From Methylobacterium sp. Leaf118 (lineage in GTDB: Bacteria; Pseudomonadota; Alphaproteobacteria; Rhizobiales; Beijerinckiaceae): a DNA stretch of 64,000 nt. Location of the stretch: assembly GCF_920984675.1 (NCBI RefSeq), contig NZ_CAKLBV010000003.1, forward strand, positions 1 to 64,000, in the 5' to 3' direction. How positions within the stretch are numbered: position 1 is the stretch's first letter; each line of letters starts with the position of its first letter. Positions 50,694 to 59,726 of this stretch are shown here, one piece after another. Made by a program: the position numbers and the translations under genes. Below the pieces are notes generated by a model. The model did not search any database, had not been told where the DNA came from, and worked only from the letters and a program-made list of their open reading frames with translations.

Positions 50694-51790
50694 GACGGCC
50701 TCCTCTGCGCGAGGCGCAGGAGGTGGGGAGCGACGTGGTCCAGCGGCAGCACCCGCGCCGCCGCCGAGAGCCGCACCGCCGCCGCCGGCATTCCGTAGAC
50801 GACCGCCGAACTCTCGTGTTCGGCCACCGTCGCGGCGCCGGCCCGGCGCATCTCGAGCAGGCCCTGCGCCCCATCCTCGCCCATGCCGGTGAGGAGGACG
50901 CCGATACCCTGAGGGCCCGCCTGCCGGGCGAGCGAGGCGAACAGCACGGTGGCGGCCGGGCGCTGGCCGCCGACCGGCGCGGCATCGTGGACGCGCAGCA
51001 CGCCGCCCGTGCCGAGTTCGAGATGGCGGTCGCCCGGCGCGACATAGACCCGCCCGGGGCGCATCGCCTCGCCGTCGCGGGCGATGCCGACGGGCAGGGG
51101 CACGACCCCGTCGAGCCAGCTCGCGAAGCCGTCCATGAAGGCCGCGCCCATGTGCTGGACGAGGAGGATCGGCAGGGAGAAATCCGCGGCGAGGCCGCCG
51201 ATCACCTTGGCCAGCGCCGGCGGGCCGCCGGTGGAGGCCGCGATGGCCAGAACGCTCGGGGCCGCCGCGACGGGTTCGAGGGCGACGGGGGGCTCCGGCG
51301 GGCCACCGGATTGCCGCGCGGCCCATTCGGCACCGATCGGCCGGCGGCGGATCACCGGGACGGCCGCCATGATGCGCAACTGGGTGCAGATCTGCCCGGC
51401 CACCGCCTCGTAGCCGTCGTTCGTCGTCGCCACCGGCTTCTCGACCACCGAGAGGGCGCCGGCCCGGAGCGCGTTCATCGAGATCTTCAACGAGGAATCC
51501 TCGACCGAGTCGGCGATCACGACGATCGGCGTCGGCCGGCTCGCCATGATGCGCCGCGTCGTCTCCAGACCGTCGATCCCGGGCAGGCGGATGTCCATGG
51601 AGATCACGTCGGGCCGCACGGTGTCGATCGCCGCGAGCGCCGCCTCGCCGGATTCGACGGCGCCGGCGAGTTCGAGGCGCGGGTCGCGGGCGATGATGTG
51701 GGTCAGCAGGATACGCACCACGAGCGAATCCTCGACCACGAGCACGCGCACGCGCCCGGTGGGCGCGGAGAGGTCGGGTCCGCCGCTCAC
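50690..51790 (-). CDS. cheB: Chemotaxis-type protein-glutamate methylesterase CheB
   Basis: A 366-residue response regulator-methylesterase. The receiver has LVVEDSLVV and the phosphoacceptor in ISMDIRLPGIDG; the esterase (about 175-360) has the Ser-His-Asp set in IAASTGGPPAL, VQHMG and LLTGMGEDGA. It demethylates or deamidates receptor glutamates. The start is GTG at 51790, overlapping the cheA stop (GTGA); a very long alternative reading of the frame towards 54448 is antisense noise over cheA. No cheR or receptor gene is within the window, so its substrate must be encoded elsewhere. Confidence 0.93.
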   Translation of the reverse strand: MSGGPDLSAPTGRVRVLVVEDSLVVRILLTHIIARDPRLELAGAVESGEAALAAIDTVRPDVISMDIRLPGIDGLETTRRIMASRPTPIVVIADSVEDSSLKISMNALRAGALSVVEKPVATTNDGYEAVAGQICTQLRIMAAVPVIRRRPIGAEWAARQSGGPPEPPVALEPVAAAPSVLAIAASTGGPPALAKVIGGLAADFSLPILLVQHMGAAFMDGFASWLDGVVPLPVGIARDGEAMRPGRVYVAPGDRHLELGTGGVLRVHDAAPVGGQRPAATVLFASLARQAGPQGIGVLLTGMGEDGAQGLLEMRRAGAATVAEHESSAVVYGMPAAAVRLSAAARVLPLDHVAPHLLRLAQRRPS

Positions 51791-53973
51791 AGCAATTGAC
51801 CGATGGTCTCGAGAAGTTCGCGCTGGTCGAATTTCTGCTTGGTCAGGTAGGCGTCGGCGCCGAGTTCGAGACCGCGGGCGACGTCGCTCTCGGCGCCGCG
51901 GGAGGTCATCAGGATCACCGGCAGGCGGGCGAAGTCGTCCTCGGCGCGCAGGGCCTCGACGAGGCCGAACCCGTCGAGGCGCGGCATCTCCACGTCGGCC
52001 ACGACGCAGTCGACTGGCTCGATGCGCGCGCGCAAGCGGTCGAGCGCCTCCTGCCCGTCGACGCAGACGATCACGCGGTAGCCCGCGGCTTCCAAGATGC
52101 TCTTCTCCAGGGTGCGGGTCGTGATGGAATCGTCGACGACAAGAATCGTCGAACGTTGCTTGCCCGGCATCGTTCCGTCGCCCGAGACCTGCGTCGGCGG
52201 GTCGGCGCGCACCGGGCCCGGGCCGGCGCGGCCGAGCCGGTCGAGGAGACCGTCGGGGTCGAGGACCAGGGCCGGGGTGTCGGTGCCGAGGATGACGGTT
52301 CCGGTCACGAGGGCGGGGTCGGCGCCGAAGGGCGGAGCGGGCAGCACCAGGAGCGTGCGCACCTCGTGCAGGCGCTCGACCGTGACGACGCAGCGGCCGC
52401 GGGCGCCGCGCAGGCGCAGGGCCGGCATCAGCCGCTCCTCCCCCGCCACGGGCGGCGCGCCGAGGAGCGCGCTCAGCGCGGCGACCGGAAGCGTCGCGCC
52501 CTCCCCGTCCTGCGCCGCGACCGCTAGGACCGGCCGGCCCGCCACGGTGTCGAGGCCGGCGGGATCGAGGCGCAGCAGCGCCTCTACGGCGCCGCTCGGC
52601 AGGGCGTAGCGGGTGCCGCCCGCCTCGACGACGATCACCGGACGGCGCGCCGCCGAAAGCGGGAGGGTCAGGACCAGGGAGGTGCCGTGGGGCCGTCGGG
52701 CGGAGAGCCGCACCTGTCCGTGCAGGACCCGGGCGACCTCGGCGACGACGGAGAGGCCCATGCCGCGGCCGGAGAGCGCGTCCACCGCGCCCGCAGTGGA
52801 GAAGCCGGGTTCGAAGGGCATCGCGAGGAGGGATTCGGCGTCGAGCACCTCGCCGGGCAGGATCAAGCCGCGGGCCCGGCCCTTCGCCTCGATGGCGGCG
52901 AGATCGGGCCCGCGGCCGTCGTCGTGGATGCCGAGGACGAGGCGCCCGCCCTGGGCCTCGACGGTGAGCTGAATCGCCAGCGCGGCGGGTTTGCCGGCGT
53001 GGGCGCGGGCCTCGGGGGGCTCGGCGCCGTGGCTCAGGGCGTTGCGCAGGGCGTGCAGCACCGGGTCCTTGAGCGCCTGAAGCATGGAGCGCTCGACTGG
53101 CAGGTCGAGGCCGCGGGCGGTGACCTCGACCTCGCGCCCCTCGGCGCGCGCCTGATCGCGGACCGCCCGGGCTAGGCCGCCGAACACGGTCTCGGCGGGG
53201 ACGAGGGCGAGGCGCTCGGCCTCCTCGCGCAGGCGCGCGGCGGCGGTCTCGACCGTGAGGTTGGCGGTCCTGTGCCCCTGGGCGAGATCGGTGGCCTCCC
53301 GCAGCAGCGTACCGAGCCCGGCCTCGATCTCGGCCAGCGCCGCGCGCAGGGTGCCGGCCTCGTCGCCGGAATCCGGGCGGCGGGCGGCCTCGGCCCGGAG
53401 GCGCAGCGCGCGGATCTGGCCGCCCAGGCGCGTGACGCGCTCGGTCAGGACGGTCTGCGCGGGCAAAGCAGTCCAGAGCCCATGGCTCGCCCGCGTCAGC
53501 GCTTCGACGGAGGCGGCTGGAACCCGCAGCACCGCCTGGGACGGTTCGGCGGCCGGCTCCGGCGTGGCGGGCGGCGGGGGCGCTTCGACGGCCGGGGGCG
53601 GAGGCGGCGCTGCGGCGGACGGGTCGAGGCAGGCCGCAAGGGCCGCCAGCGCATCGTCCGGCATCGACCCGCTGCCGCCCGCGGCGACGAAGGCCTCGAT
53701 GCGGTCCAGCGCGAGATGGGTCGCGGCCCGGGCCTCCCGGTCGAGGCTGCGCTGGCCGGTGTTGATGCGCTCGAACAAGGCTTCGAGCTGGTGGGAGACC
53801 GCCTCGACCGGGGGGAGATCGACCGCCCGGGCAGCCCCCTTCAGGCTGTGGGCGCGGCGGAACACGTCGTGCCAATCGACGGCGCCCTCGGCCGCGAGGG
53901 CGGCGCGGATCGCGTCGAGATGCTCCCGATGCTCGACCTCGAAGGCGGCGAGCAGCTGCTGCCGGATGTCCAT
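51787..53973 (-). CDS. cheA: CheA-type hybrid histidine kinase with C-terminal receiver (WspE-like)
   Basis: A 728-residue protein. The HPt domain (about 1-105) has the phosphorylated His in RRAHSLKGAARAV. A Pro/Ala-rich linker follows. The dimerisation and ATPase domains (about 180-445) have HALRNALSHGAEPPEAR, HDDGRGPD and SGRGMGLSVV. A CheW-like domain spans about 455-590. The terminal receiver (about 605-728) has VVDDSITTRT, Asp in CVVADVEMPRLDG and Lys in LTKQKFD. The CheA-receiver fusion is typical of alternative pathways (Wsp, Frz, Che4) rather than flagellar chemotaxis. It heads the operon cheA-cheB-kinase-kinase. Confidence 0.92.
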   Translation of the reverse strand: MDIRQQLLAAFEVEHREHLDAIRAALAAEGAVDWHDVFRRAHSLKGAARAVDLPPVEAVSHQLEALFERINTGQRSLDREARAATHLALDRIEAFVAAGGSGSMPDDALAALAACLDPSAAAPPPPPAVEAPPPPATPEPAAEPSQAVLRVPAASVEALTRASHGLWTALPAQTVLTERVTRLGGQIRALRLRAEAARRPDSGDEAGTLRAALAEIEAGLGTLLREATDLAQGHRTANLTVETAAARLREEAERLALVPAETVFGGLARAVRDQARAEGREVEVTARGLDLPVERSMLQALKDPVLHALRNALSHGAEPPEARAHAGKPAALAIQLTVEAQGGRLVLGIHDDGRGPDLAAIEAKGRARGLILPGEVLDAESLLAMPFEPGFSTAGAVDALSGRGMGLSVVAEVARVLHGQVRLSARRPHGTSLVLTLPLSAARRPVIVVEAGGTRYALPSGAVEALLRLDPAGLDTVAGRPVLAVAAQDGEGATLPVAALSALLGAPPVAGEERLMPALRLRGARGRCVVTVERLHEVRTLLVLPAPPFGADPALVTGTVILGTDTPALVLDPDGLLDRLGRAGPGPVRADPPTQVSGDGTMPGKQRSTILVVDDSITTRTLEKSILEAAGYRVIVCVDGQEALDRLRARIEPVDCVVADVEMPRLDGFGLVEALRAEDDFARLPVILMTSRGAESDVARGLELGADAYLTKQKFDQRELLETIGQLL

Positions 53974-54174
53974 GCGGCCCCGTCCGGCGCTGCCCTGAGC
54001 GCCTGTCTGATAGGGTGGACCGGGTGACGGTCGGGCCGGATCGCGCGTCCGCCCCGGCGCTCCGGTCGCCCGGCCCAGCTCCCTGCCGGCCTGCCGCTAC
54101 CACATCCCCGCAGCGCGAAACAACGCGGGCGGACGTCTCTCGTGGGGGTCGCGCGCCGGGATCCGGGCCCGGGC

Positions 54175-55479
54175 TCAACCGTGAGGTATCCTGCGGGGCG
54201 CGGCGGGAAACAGCGGCCGATAGAGCGCCAGCAGGATCAGGGCGAACTTCGCCAGCAGGGTCGTCTTGCTGGCGAGGCTCTCGGAGGCGTTGACGAGGAG
54301 GGCGAAGCCGACGACCGGCAGGAGGGTGCCGGGCCGGCAGCGCCGCACGATCTCCGCGACGAAGAGAACGACCGCGATCGTGAGCAGGGCGGTCATGAAC
54401 ACGCCCTGGTAGAGCAGCATCCGGACGATCGGGTTCTCGATGCCCCATTCGAGGCCGTGCATCCGGCGCAGGGTCTCGACATAGGCGAGGTCGGGACCGA
54501 ACATCAGTTCGTGCAGCGGAATCCGATCGAGGAGCGCCAGCATCTCCAGGCGGGCATGGGCGCTGCCGCCGTCCGAGACGAAGCGCTCGGCGAGCCGGTC
54601 GAAGAAGCCGCCCACCGCGAGGCCGACCAGGGCCGGGGGCGCCATGGCGAGGGCGGCGAGGCCCGCCGCGGCGCCGAGCAGGGGCACCCGGCCCCGACGC
54701 AGCACCCGCAGGGTCGCGACGAGGGCGTGAAGGGCGCCGAGCACCACCACGACCACGATCGCCGTGCGCCCGCCGAAGGTGACGAGGGCGGCGCCCTGCA
54801 GCGCCAGCATGGCCAGGCGCGGGCCGATCCGCAGACAGCCGCCGCCCCCGATCAGGGCGAGCATGTAGGTCGCGGTGACCAGCGCATTGACGAGGGGATG
54901 GCCCTGGAAGGCTGCCGAACGGGTGTCGGTCGGGAAGGTCTCACCGTCGAGCCGATAGGGGAACACGAGCTGCCCGGTGGCGAACTCGGCGAGCCCCAGG
55001 CCGGCATTGGCGAGCATCACCGCATGGAGGACGGCTTCCAGCGGCCCGAGCCGGGCGGGATCGATCCGCACGAGCAGCATCATGGCGAGCGCCGGCCCGG
55101 CGAAGGTGTCGATGGCGCCCGCCAGCCCGGTGCCGGAGCGCAGCGTGACCTGCAGGAGGAGCGCCGAGCCGACGACGAGCAGGAGCAGGCTGGCGGGCGC
55201 GTCGCGGACGGTGCGCAGGCAGAAGCCCACCGGATCGCCCGACGCGACCAGCGCCCAGAGGAAGAGCAACCCGGCCAGGGTGCTCGCCGGATGGATCTTG
55301 GCGGCGGCGCTCCCCGTGAAGCCGTCGTAATTGATCCCGAGATGCCACAGCACCCCGCCCGAGAGCAGGAACAGAACGAGCAACAGCAGGATCGCCGGGC
55401 GCGCCGTGAGACCGCGCGGCCGCGTCCGGGCCGGCGGCGCGGCCCAGGCGGCGGACGGGAGGGACGGGGCGACGGGCAT
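54175..55479 (-). CDS. VpsF/Wzy-like polysaccharide polymerase or ligase
   Basis: A 434-residue inner membrane protein with about ten predicted helices. A large non-helical loop between about 270 and 340 includes VSDGGSAHARLEMLALLDRIPLHELMFGPDLAYVETL. The pattern (loop with R-x-x-M-L and a G-x-D) fits the VpsF family of polysaccharide biosynthesis proteins, related to O-antigen polymerases/ligases. It probably joins repeat units during exopolysaccharide synthesis. It starts 10 bases after the stop of the GumC-like gene. Confidence 0.75.
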   Translation of the reverse strand: MPVAPSLPSAAWAAPPARTRPRGLTARPAILLLLVLFLLSGGVLWHLGINYDGFTGSAAAKIHPASTLAGLLFLWALVASGDPVGFCLRTVRDAPASLLLLVVGSALLLQVTLRSGTGLAGAIDTFAGPALAMMLLVRIDPARLGPLEAVLHAVMLANAGLGLAEFATGQLVFPYRLDGETFPTDTRSAAFQGHPLVNALVTATYMLALIGGGGCLRIGPRLAMLALQGAALVTFGGRTAIVVVVVLGALHALVATLRVLRRGRVPLLGAAAGLAALAMAPPALVGLAVGGFFDRLAERFVSDGGSAHARLEMLALLDRIPLHELMFGPDLAYVETLRRMHGLEWGIENPIVRMLLYQGVFMTALLTIAVVLFVAEIVRRCRPGTLLPVVGFALLVNASESLASKTTLLAKFALILLALYRPLFPAAPRRIPHG

Positions 55480-55489
55480 GCGGCTCGCC

Positions 55490-57601
55490 TCAGGCGCGGG
55501 TGACGATCACGCCCGCGCTCACCGGATGCCCGGCGAGCCCGGCGGCCTCGACCGCCTCGGCCACGTCACGCTGCGCCGTCGCGCCGAGGCGCGCCACGAG
55601 CAGCACGCCGTCGGCGAGGGGCATCAGGGCGGCGGCCTGCGGATTCTCGGTGATCGCGCCGCCGTCGATGACGACGAGGTCGAAGCGGCGCCCGATCTCG
55701 GCGCGGAAGCGGTCGCGGGCCTCGCGGCCGCGCTCGCCCGCCCCCCGCGTCGCCCGACCCACGCCGAGGAGGCGCACGCCGCTCGACGGACCCTGCCGCA
55801 GCACCGTCCCGAGGGGCTCGTCGCCGCGCAGCACGTCGAGCAGGCCCGGCGTCGCCTCGGGGCCGAGCGTGTCGGCCTCGATCATCAGCACTTGGAGCCC
55901 CCGCGCCTCGGCAAGACCGGCCAGCAGCTGGGAGAGGCGGCGGCGTTCGGTGGCGTCGGAGGCCGCCGAGGTCACGAACACGCTGGTCGCGCTCCCCAGC
56001 GTGCCGCCGCGGATGCCGAGGAGCCGCGTCAGGGCCAGGGATCCGGCCGCTTCGCGGGCCGCCTGCGCCGCCCGCCGGGCCCGCCCGCCGCGCCGCCGCG
56101 CTCCGTCCGGCACGAGGCCGATGACGGGCGCGCCGGTCAGTCCCTGGAACTGTCCGCGGGAGAGTACGGCGGGGCTCGCATATTCGCGCACCAGAGCGAG
56201 CCCGGTGCCGAGTCCCAGCCCGGCGGTCGCCGCGCCGAGGATGAACAAAGCCGGCAGCGGCCAGCTCTTGTCCTGGGGCGGGATCGCCCGGGTCACGACG
56301 CGGGCATTGGTGGCGTCGATGCCGGCCCGCTCCTCGATCTCCCGGGCGCGGGTGAGGAAGGTGGTGTAGACGCTGCGGCTGGATTCGACCTCCCGCTCCA
56401 GCTCGCGCAGCTTCACCGCCGCCTGGTTCGTCGCCGCGCTCTCGCCGCGCAGCCGGGCGAGATGGGCGGACATCGCCCGTTCGCTCGCCGCCGCCCGCTC
56501 GTAATCGGCCCGGGCCGCTTGGGCGATGCGGCCGAGTTCGGCGGTGATGAGTCCGCGCACTTCCTGGAGCTGGGTCGTCACCGCGAGGATCGACGGGTGG
56601 CGTGCGCCGAGCTGGGTCCGCAGATCCGCCTGCCGCTCGGCGAGTTCGGCATATTGCGCCCGGAGCTTGCCGACGGTGTTCGACTGGATCGCCTCGTTGA
56701 TCGCCTCCGGGGCGCCGCTGCGCCGGGTGGCCTCGATCTGGTCGAGGCGGGCCTTCAACTCGGCGGTCTTGGCCTGCGCCGCGCTCAGGCTCACATTGAT
56801 CTCGCCGAGCTGCTGCTCGGTGACGAGGCGCCCGTTGGAGCGGACGAGATCGTTCTTCGCCCGGTAGGCCTCCGCCCGGTTCTCGGCCTCGCGGACCCGC
56901 TCGCGCTGCTCGCCGAGGCGGTCGGTGAGGGAGGTCGAGGCCCGGCGCGAGGCCTCCGCCCGCGCCTCGCCCTGATCGACGAGATAGGCCGCGGCGATGG
57001 CATTGGCGACGCGGGCCGCCTTCTCGGGGGTCTTGGCGGTGAACACGATGTCGATGACGAAGACCCGGTCAGCGCGCTTCACCGCGAGGCGCTTGCGCAG
57101 GTTGCGCAGCAGCCGGTCCTCGACGTCGCTGGCGGAAGCCTCGGGCTCCGGCCAGCCGACCAGCGCGCGTGCCTCGGCCACCAGGGCGCCGACCTCGCTG
57201 CGGCCGATGAATTCGGGGTCGTCGGTGAGTCCCGTCGCGGCGGCGGCGCGCATCAGCACGCCGGCCGATTCGAGAACCCGCGCCTGGCTCTCGACCTGGG
57301 TGACGCCGCCGTCCGGGGCCACCATGGCGGGGTTGATGTCGTTGGTCAGCACCTGGCGGTCGCGGGGATCGATCAGGATCTGCGAGGTCGCGGTGTAGAG
57401 CGCGGGCGTCAGCAGGCAGTAGGCCACCGTGCCGGCGACCAAGAGGAGCGTGGTCCACAGCACCGTCGTCCGTCGGCGCCACAGGATGCGCCAGAGGTCG
57501 CCGATCTCGGCGCTGCGGTCGATCTCCCCCACCGGACCACGGGGCGCCGGTAGGGCCAGGGCACGGCCGGTCGCCTCCGTCCCGCTCTCGAGCTGCAACA
57601 T
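55490..57601 (-). CDS. GumC/Wzc-like exopolysaccharide co-polymerase with degenerate ATPase domain
   Basis: A 703-residue inner membrane protein. A Wzz domain with first membrane helix (about 45-64), a long periplasmic coiled coil (about 200-430), the G-rich second helix (about 455-480) and a cytoplasmic C-terminal domain (about 530-703) with the BY-kinase/MinD-like fold (VFVTSAASDATERRRLSQL ... LVVIDGGAI). The Walker A loop, which should read G-E-G-K-S/T, is replaced by AASDATERR, and there is no tyrosine-rich tail. ATP binding and autokinase activity are therefore unlikely; chain-length control through the Wzz part may remain. It forms an operon with the downstream polymerase/ligase gene. 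Confidence 0.88.
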   Translation of the reverse strand: MLQLESGTEATGRALALPAPRGPVGEIDRSAEIGDLWRILWRRRTTVLWTTLLLVAGTVAYCLLTPALYTATSQILIDPRDRQVLTNDINPAMVAPDGGVTQVESQARVLESAGVLMRAAAATGLTDDPEFIGRSEVGALVAEARALVGWPEPEASASDVEDRLLRNLRKRLAVKRADRVFVIDIVFTAKTPEKAARVANAIAAAYLVDQGEARAEASRRASTSLTDRLGEQRERVREAENRAEAYRAKNDLVRSNGRLVTEQQLGEINVSLSAAQAKTAELKARLDQIEATRRSGAPEAINEAIQSNTVGKLRAQYAELAERQADLRTQLGARHPSILAVTTQLQEVRGLITAELGRIAQAARADYERAAASERAMSAHLARLRGESAATNQAAVKLRELEREVESSRSVYTTFLTRAREIEERAGIDATNARVVTRAIPPQDKSWPLPALFILGAATAGLGLGTGLALVREYASPAVLSRGQFQGLTGAPVIGLVPDGARRRGGRARRAAQAAREAAGSLALTRLLGIRGGTLGSATSVFVTSAASDATERRRLSQLLAGLAEARGLQVLMIEADTLGPEATPGLLDVLRGDEPLGTVLRQGPSSGVRLLGVGRATRGAGERGREARDRFRAEIGRRFDLVVIDGGAITENPQAAALMPLADGVLLVARLGATAQRDVAEAVEAAGLAGHPVSAGVIVTRA

Positions 57602-57749
57602 GGCCGGTGACCGCCCCTGCGACTGGTTCCGCTACGGGACGCCGCGATGGGCGCCCGGCGGGACGCTGCAATCGGCATGCGCGGGTCGGGGGCGGATTCC
57701 GGTCCCGAATCCGGCGCGGCCGGGGGGGCGGCGTCCCGATCCGGGACGC

Positions 57750-58475
57750 TCAGCGCTGCGGCAGCCGCGCGTTCGGACCGGCCGGGCCAGAGAGCGCGGC
57801 CTTGCGCTCCAGAGCCTTGTGGAGATGGACCATCAGCGCCACGCCGAAGAGCGGCGTGACGAGGTTGACGAGCGGGATCACCATGAGCCCGGCCAGCAGG
57901 CAGCCCGCGAGGATCACCGTGAACCCGAAATGCTCGCGCATGGCCCGGGCGTCGGACAGCGGCCGGAACCGCCCGGCGGCGAGTTCGAAATACTCGCGCC
58001 CGAGCAGATAGGCGTTGGCGCCGAAGAACGCGACGAGGTTCACCCCCGGCACGAAGACGAGGATCAGGGCGACGAGGTTCACGAGCAGGGCGAGCCCGGC
58101 GAAGCGCAATGCCGAGCCCATCGCCGCGCCGAAGGGCAGCGCCCGGCCGCGGGCCTCCGCCGGGAAATCGGTCTGCTCGACGATCTCGGCGACGTCGTCG
58201 AGGAAGAAGCCCGCGACGAGGATCGAGACCGCCGGCATCACGTAGGCCAAGGCCACGAACAACCCGGCCCCCGCCAGGAAATAGGCCAGGGTGTCGAGGA
58301 AGGGGTAATCCGCGGAGATGTGGTGGCTCGCCTGGAACGCCTGGATCAGGCGGGTGAGCCCGAACCACACTGCGACCAGAAGGCCGATGGTGAGCGCCAG
58401 CGACTTGAGCAGGATGCCGCGCAGCGCCGGGGACAGGACCTGGCGCAGAGCCGCGGCCGCGGCCTTGAAGATCAT
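57750..58475 (-). CDS. EI24/CysZ-like membrane protein
   Basis: A 241-residue inner membrane protein with at least four hydrophobic helices and the family pattern VALAYVMPAVSILVAGFFLDDVAEIVE and LVNLVALILVFVPGVNLVAFFGANAYLLGREYFE. CysZ transports sulfate in enterobacteria; EI24 homologues elsewhere are uncharacterised, and no sulfate assimilation genes are near. A 7-base-pair hairpin (GCGTCCC/GGGACGC) lies just after the stop on the minus strand and may act as a weak terminator. Confidence 0.8.
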   Translation of the reverse strand: MIFKAAAAALRQVLSPALRGILLKSLALTIGLLVAVWFGLTRLIQAFQASHHISADYPFLDTLAYFLAGAGLFVALAYVMPAVSILVAGFFLDDVAEIVEQTDFPAEARGRALPFGAAMGSALRFAGLALLVNLVALILVFVPGVNLVAFFGANAYLLGREYFELAAGRFRPLSDARAMREHFGFTVILAGCLLAGLMVIPLVNLVTPLFGVALMVHLHKALERKAALSGPAGPNARLPQR

Positions 58476-58723
58476 CGCGCCGACCCATCCCTCGAAAATG
58501 TCCGGAGCCGCGCCCGACCGCGCCGGGTCGGCCCGCCTCTCCCGGTCGTTGATGAACCGCGCCCCGTTCCCCGCCGAACCGGCCTCCGCCGTGGCGGCGA
58601 GCGCGCCCTTGCCCGCCTCGGCGGGGTTCTGGCCGCAACCGTTCGCGGACGCAAGACCCGGCGCAATCCGGCTCCGCGGGCCGTTTGCCGCGTTGGTGCA
58701 GGCCCGACGCCGGAGACCCGCCC

Positions 58724-59719
58724 ATGATCCGACCGCTTGCCCTTCGCCCTCTTGCCCCTCGCCCTCTTGCGCCTCGCCTCCTTGCCCGCCTCGCCCTCCT
58801 CGGGCTGCTCCTGCCGGCGGGTCCGGCGGCGTCCCACGAGGTCGGCGTCTGGGCCGGTGGGAGTTCGGCCCCCGCCGAACGCTCCGAGGTCGCGGTCGCG
58901 GCCCTCGACGGCAAGGCCTACGTCATCGGCGACTACAACGGCGCGACCGAGCTGCTGATCTACGATCTCGCCGCCGATCGCTGGAGCAAGGGCGCGCCGT
59001 TTCCCTATCCGGTCCACCACACCATGGCGGCCGAGCAGGGCGGCCGGATCTACGTGTTCGGCGGCTACGTGAACGGCTGGGAGGCGAGCCCGAAGGTCTG
59101 GGCCTACGATCCGAAGGCGAATGCCTGGGAGCGGAGGGCGGACCTGCCGACGCCGCGGGCTGCGGGCGGGGCGACGTTGCTCGGCGGGAAAATCCACGTG
59201 GTCGGTGGCAGCGGTTCGGGCCGAGGCAACGTGGCGGCCCACGAGATCTACGATCCCGCGACCGATTCCTGGGCGAGCGCGGCCCCGCTGCCGACGCCGC
59301 GGGACCATCTCGCGGTCCAGACGGTGGAGGGGCGCGTCGTGGCCACCGGCGGCCGGGTCGACGGCGAGTCGAGCAGGAACCTCGCGACCAATCAGGTCTA
59401 CGATCCGGGCAGCGATCGCTGGAGCGAGGCGGCGGCGCTCCCCACCGCGCGCAGCGGTGTCGCCTCGGCGGTGCTCGGCCGCGAGGTCTTCGTCATCGGG
59501 GGCGAATCCAACACCCGCACCTACGACGCGGTCGAGGCCTTCGACCTTCCGGCCAATGTCTGGCGGGGTCTCGCCCGCCTGCCCACCGCCCGCCACGGCT
59601 TCGGCGCCGTGACCTACATGGGCCGCATCTACACCCTGACGGGCAGCCCGCGCCCCGGCGGGGACAAGTCCGGAATCGTCGAGGTGCTGGACCCGAAGGG
59701 TGCGCCGCCGGCGCGGTGA
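58724..59719 (+). CDS. Secreted Kelch-repeat protein
   Basis: A 331-residue exported beta-propeller. The signal peptide has an unusually long, repetitive n-region (L-A-P-R-P type repeats) and is probably cleaved after PAAS, at about residue 37. Six Kelch-like repeats follow, each with a GG or G-G-like doublet and a Y-D-P/W pair (for example YVFGGYVNG ... VWAYDPKANAWERRADLPTPR, and HVVGGSGSG ... EIYDPATDSW). Propellers of this type bind carbohydrates or act as sialate mutarotases (NanM); here the role is unknown. The ATG at 58724 is the one that opens the signal peptide. It sits beside the exopolysaccharide genes. Confidence 0.85.
   Translation: MIRPLALRPLAPRPLAPRLLARLALLGLLLPAGPAASHEVGVWAGGSSAPAERSEVAVAALDGKAYVIGDYNGATELLIYDLAADRWSKGAPFPYPVHHTMAAEQGGRIYVFGGYVNGWEASPKVWAYDPKANAWERRADLPTPRAAGGATLLGGKIHVVGGSGSGRGNVAAHEIYDPATDSWASAAPLPTPRDHLAVQTVEGRVVATGGRVDGESSRNLATNQVYDPGSDRWSEAAALPTARSGVASAVLGREVFVIGGESNTRTYDAVEAFDLPANVWRGLARLPTARHGFGAVTYMGRIYTLTGSPRPGGDKSGIVEVLDPKGAPPAR
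58736..58795 (+). repeat. 15-base tandem repeat inside the Kelch protein signal peptide
   Basis: About four imperfect units of CTTGCCCCTCGCCCT run in frame and encode the L-A-x-R-x pentapeptides of the signal n-region. The unit length is a multiple of three, so copy-number change would lengthen or shorten the signal sequence without a frameshift. Confidence 0.7.
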
Positions 59720-59726
59720 AGCCCCC

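Noticed and set aside
50690..54448. A 1252-codon leftward open frame
   Set aside because: Only its last 366 codons (cheB) are real; the rest is out of frame over cheA and has no recognisable domain.
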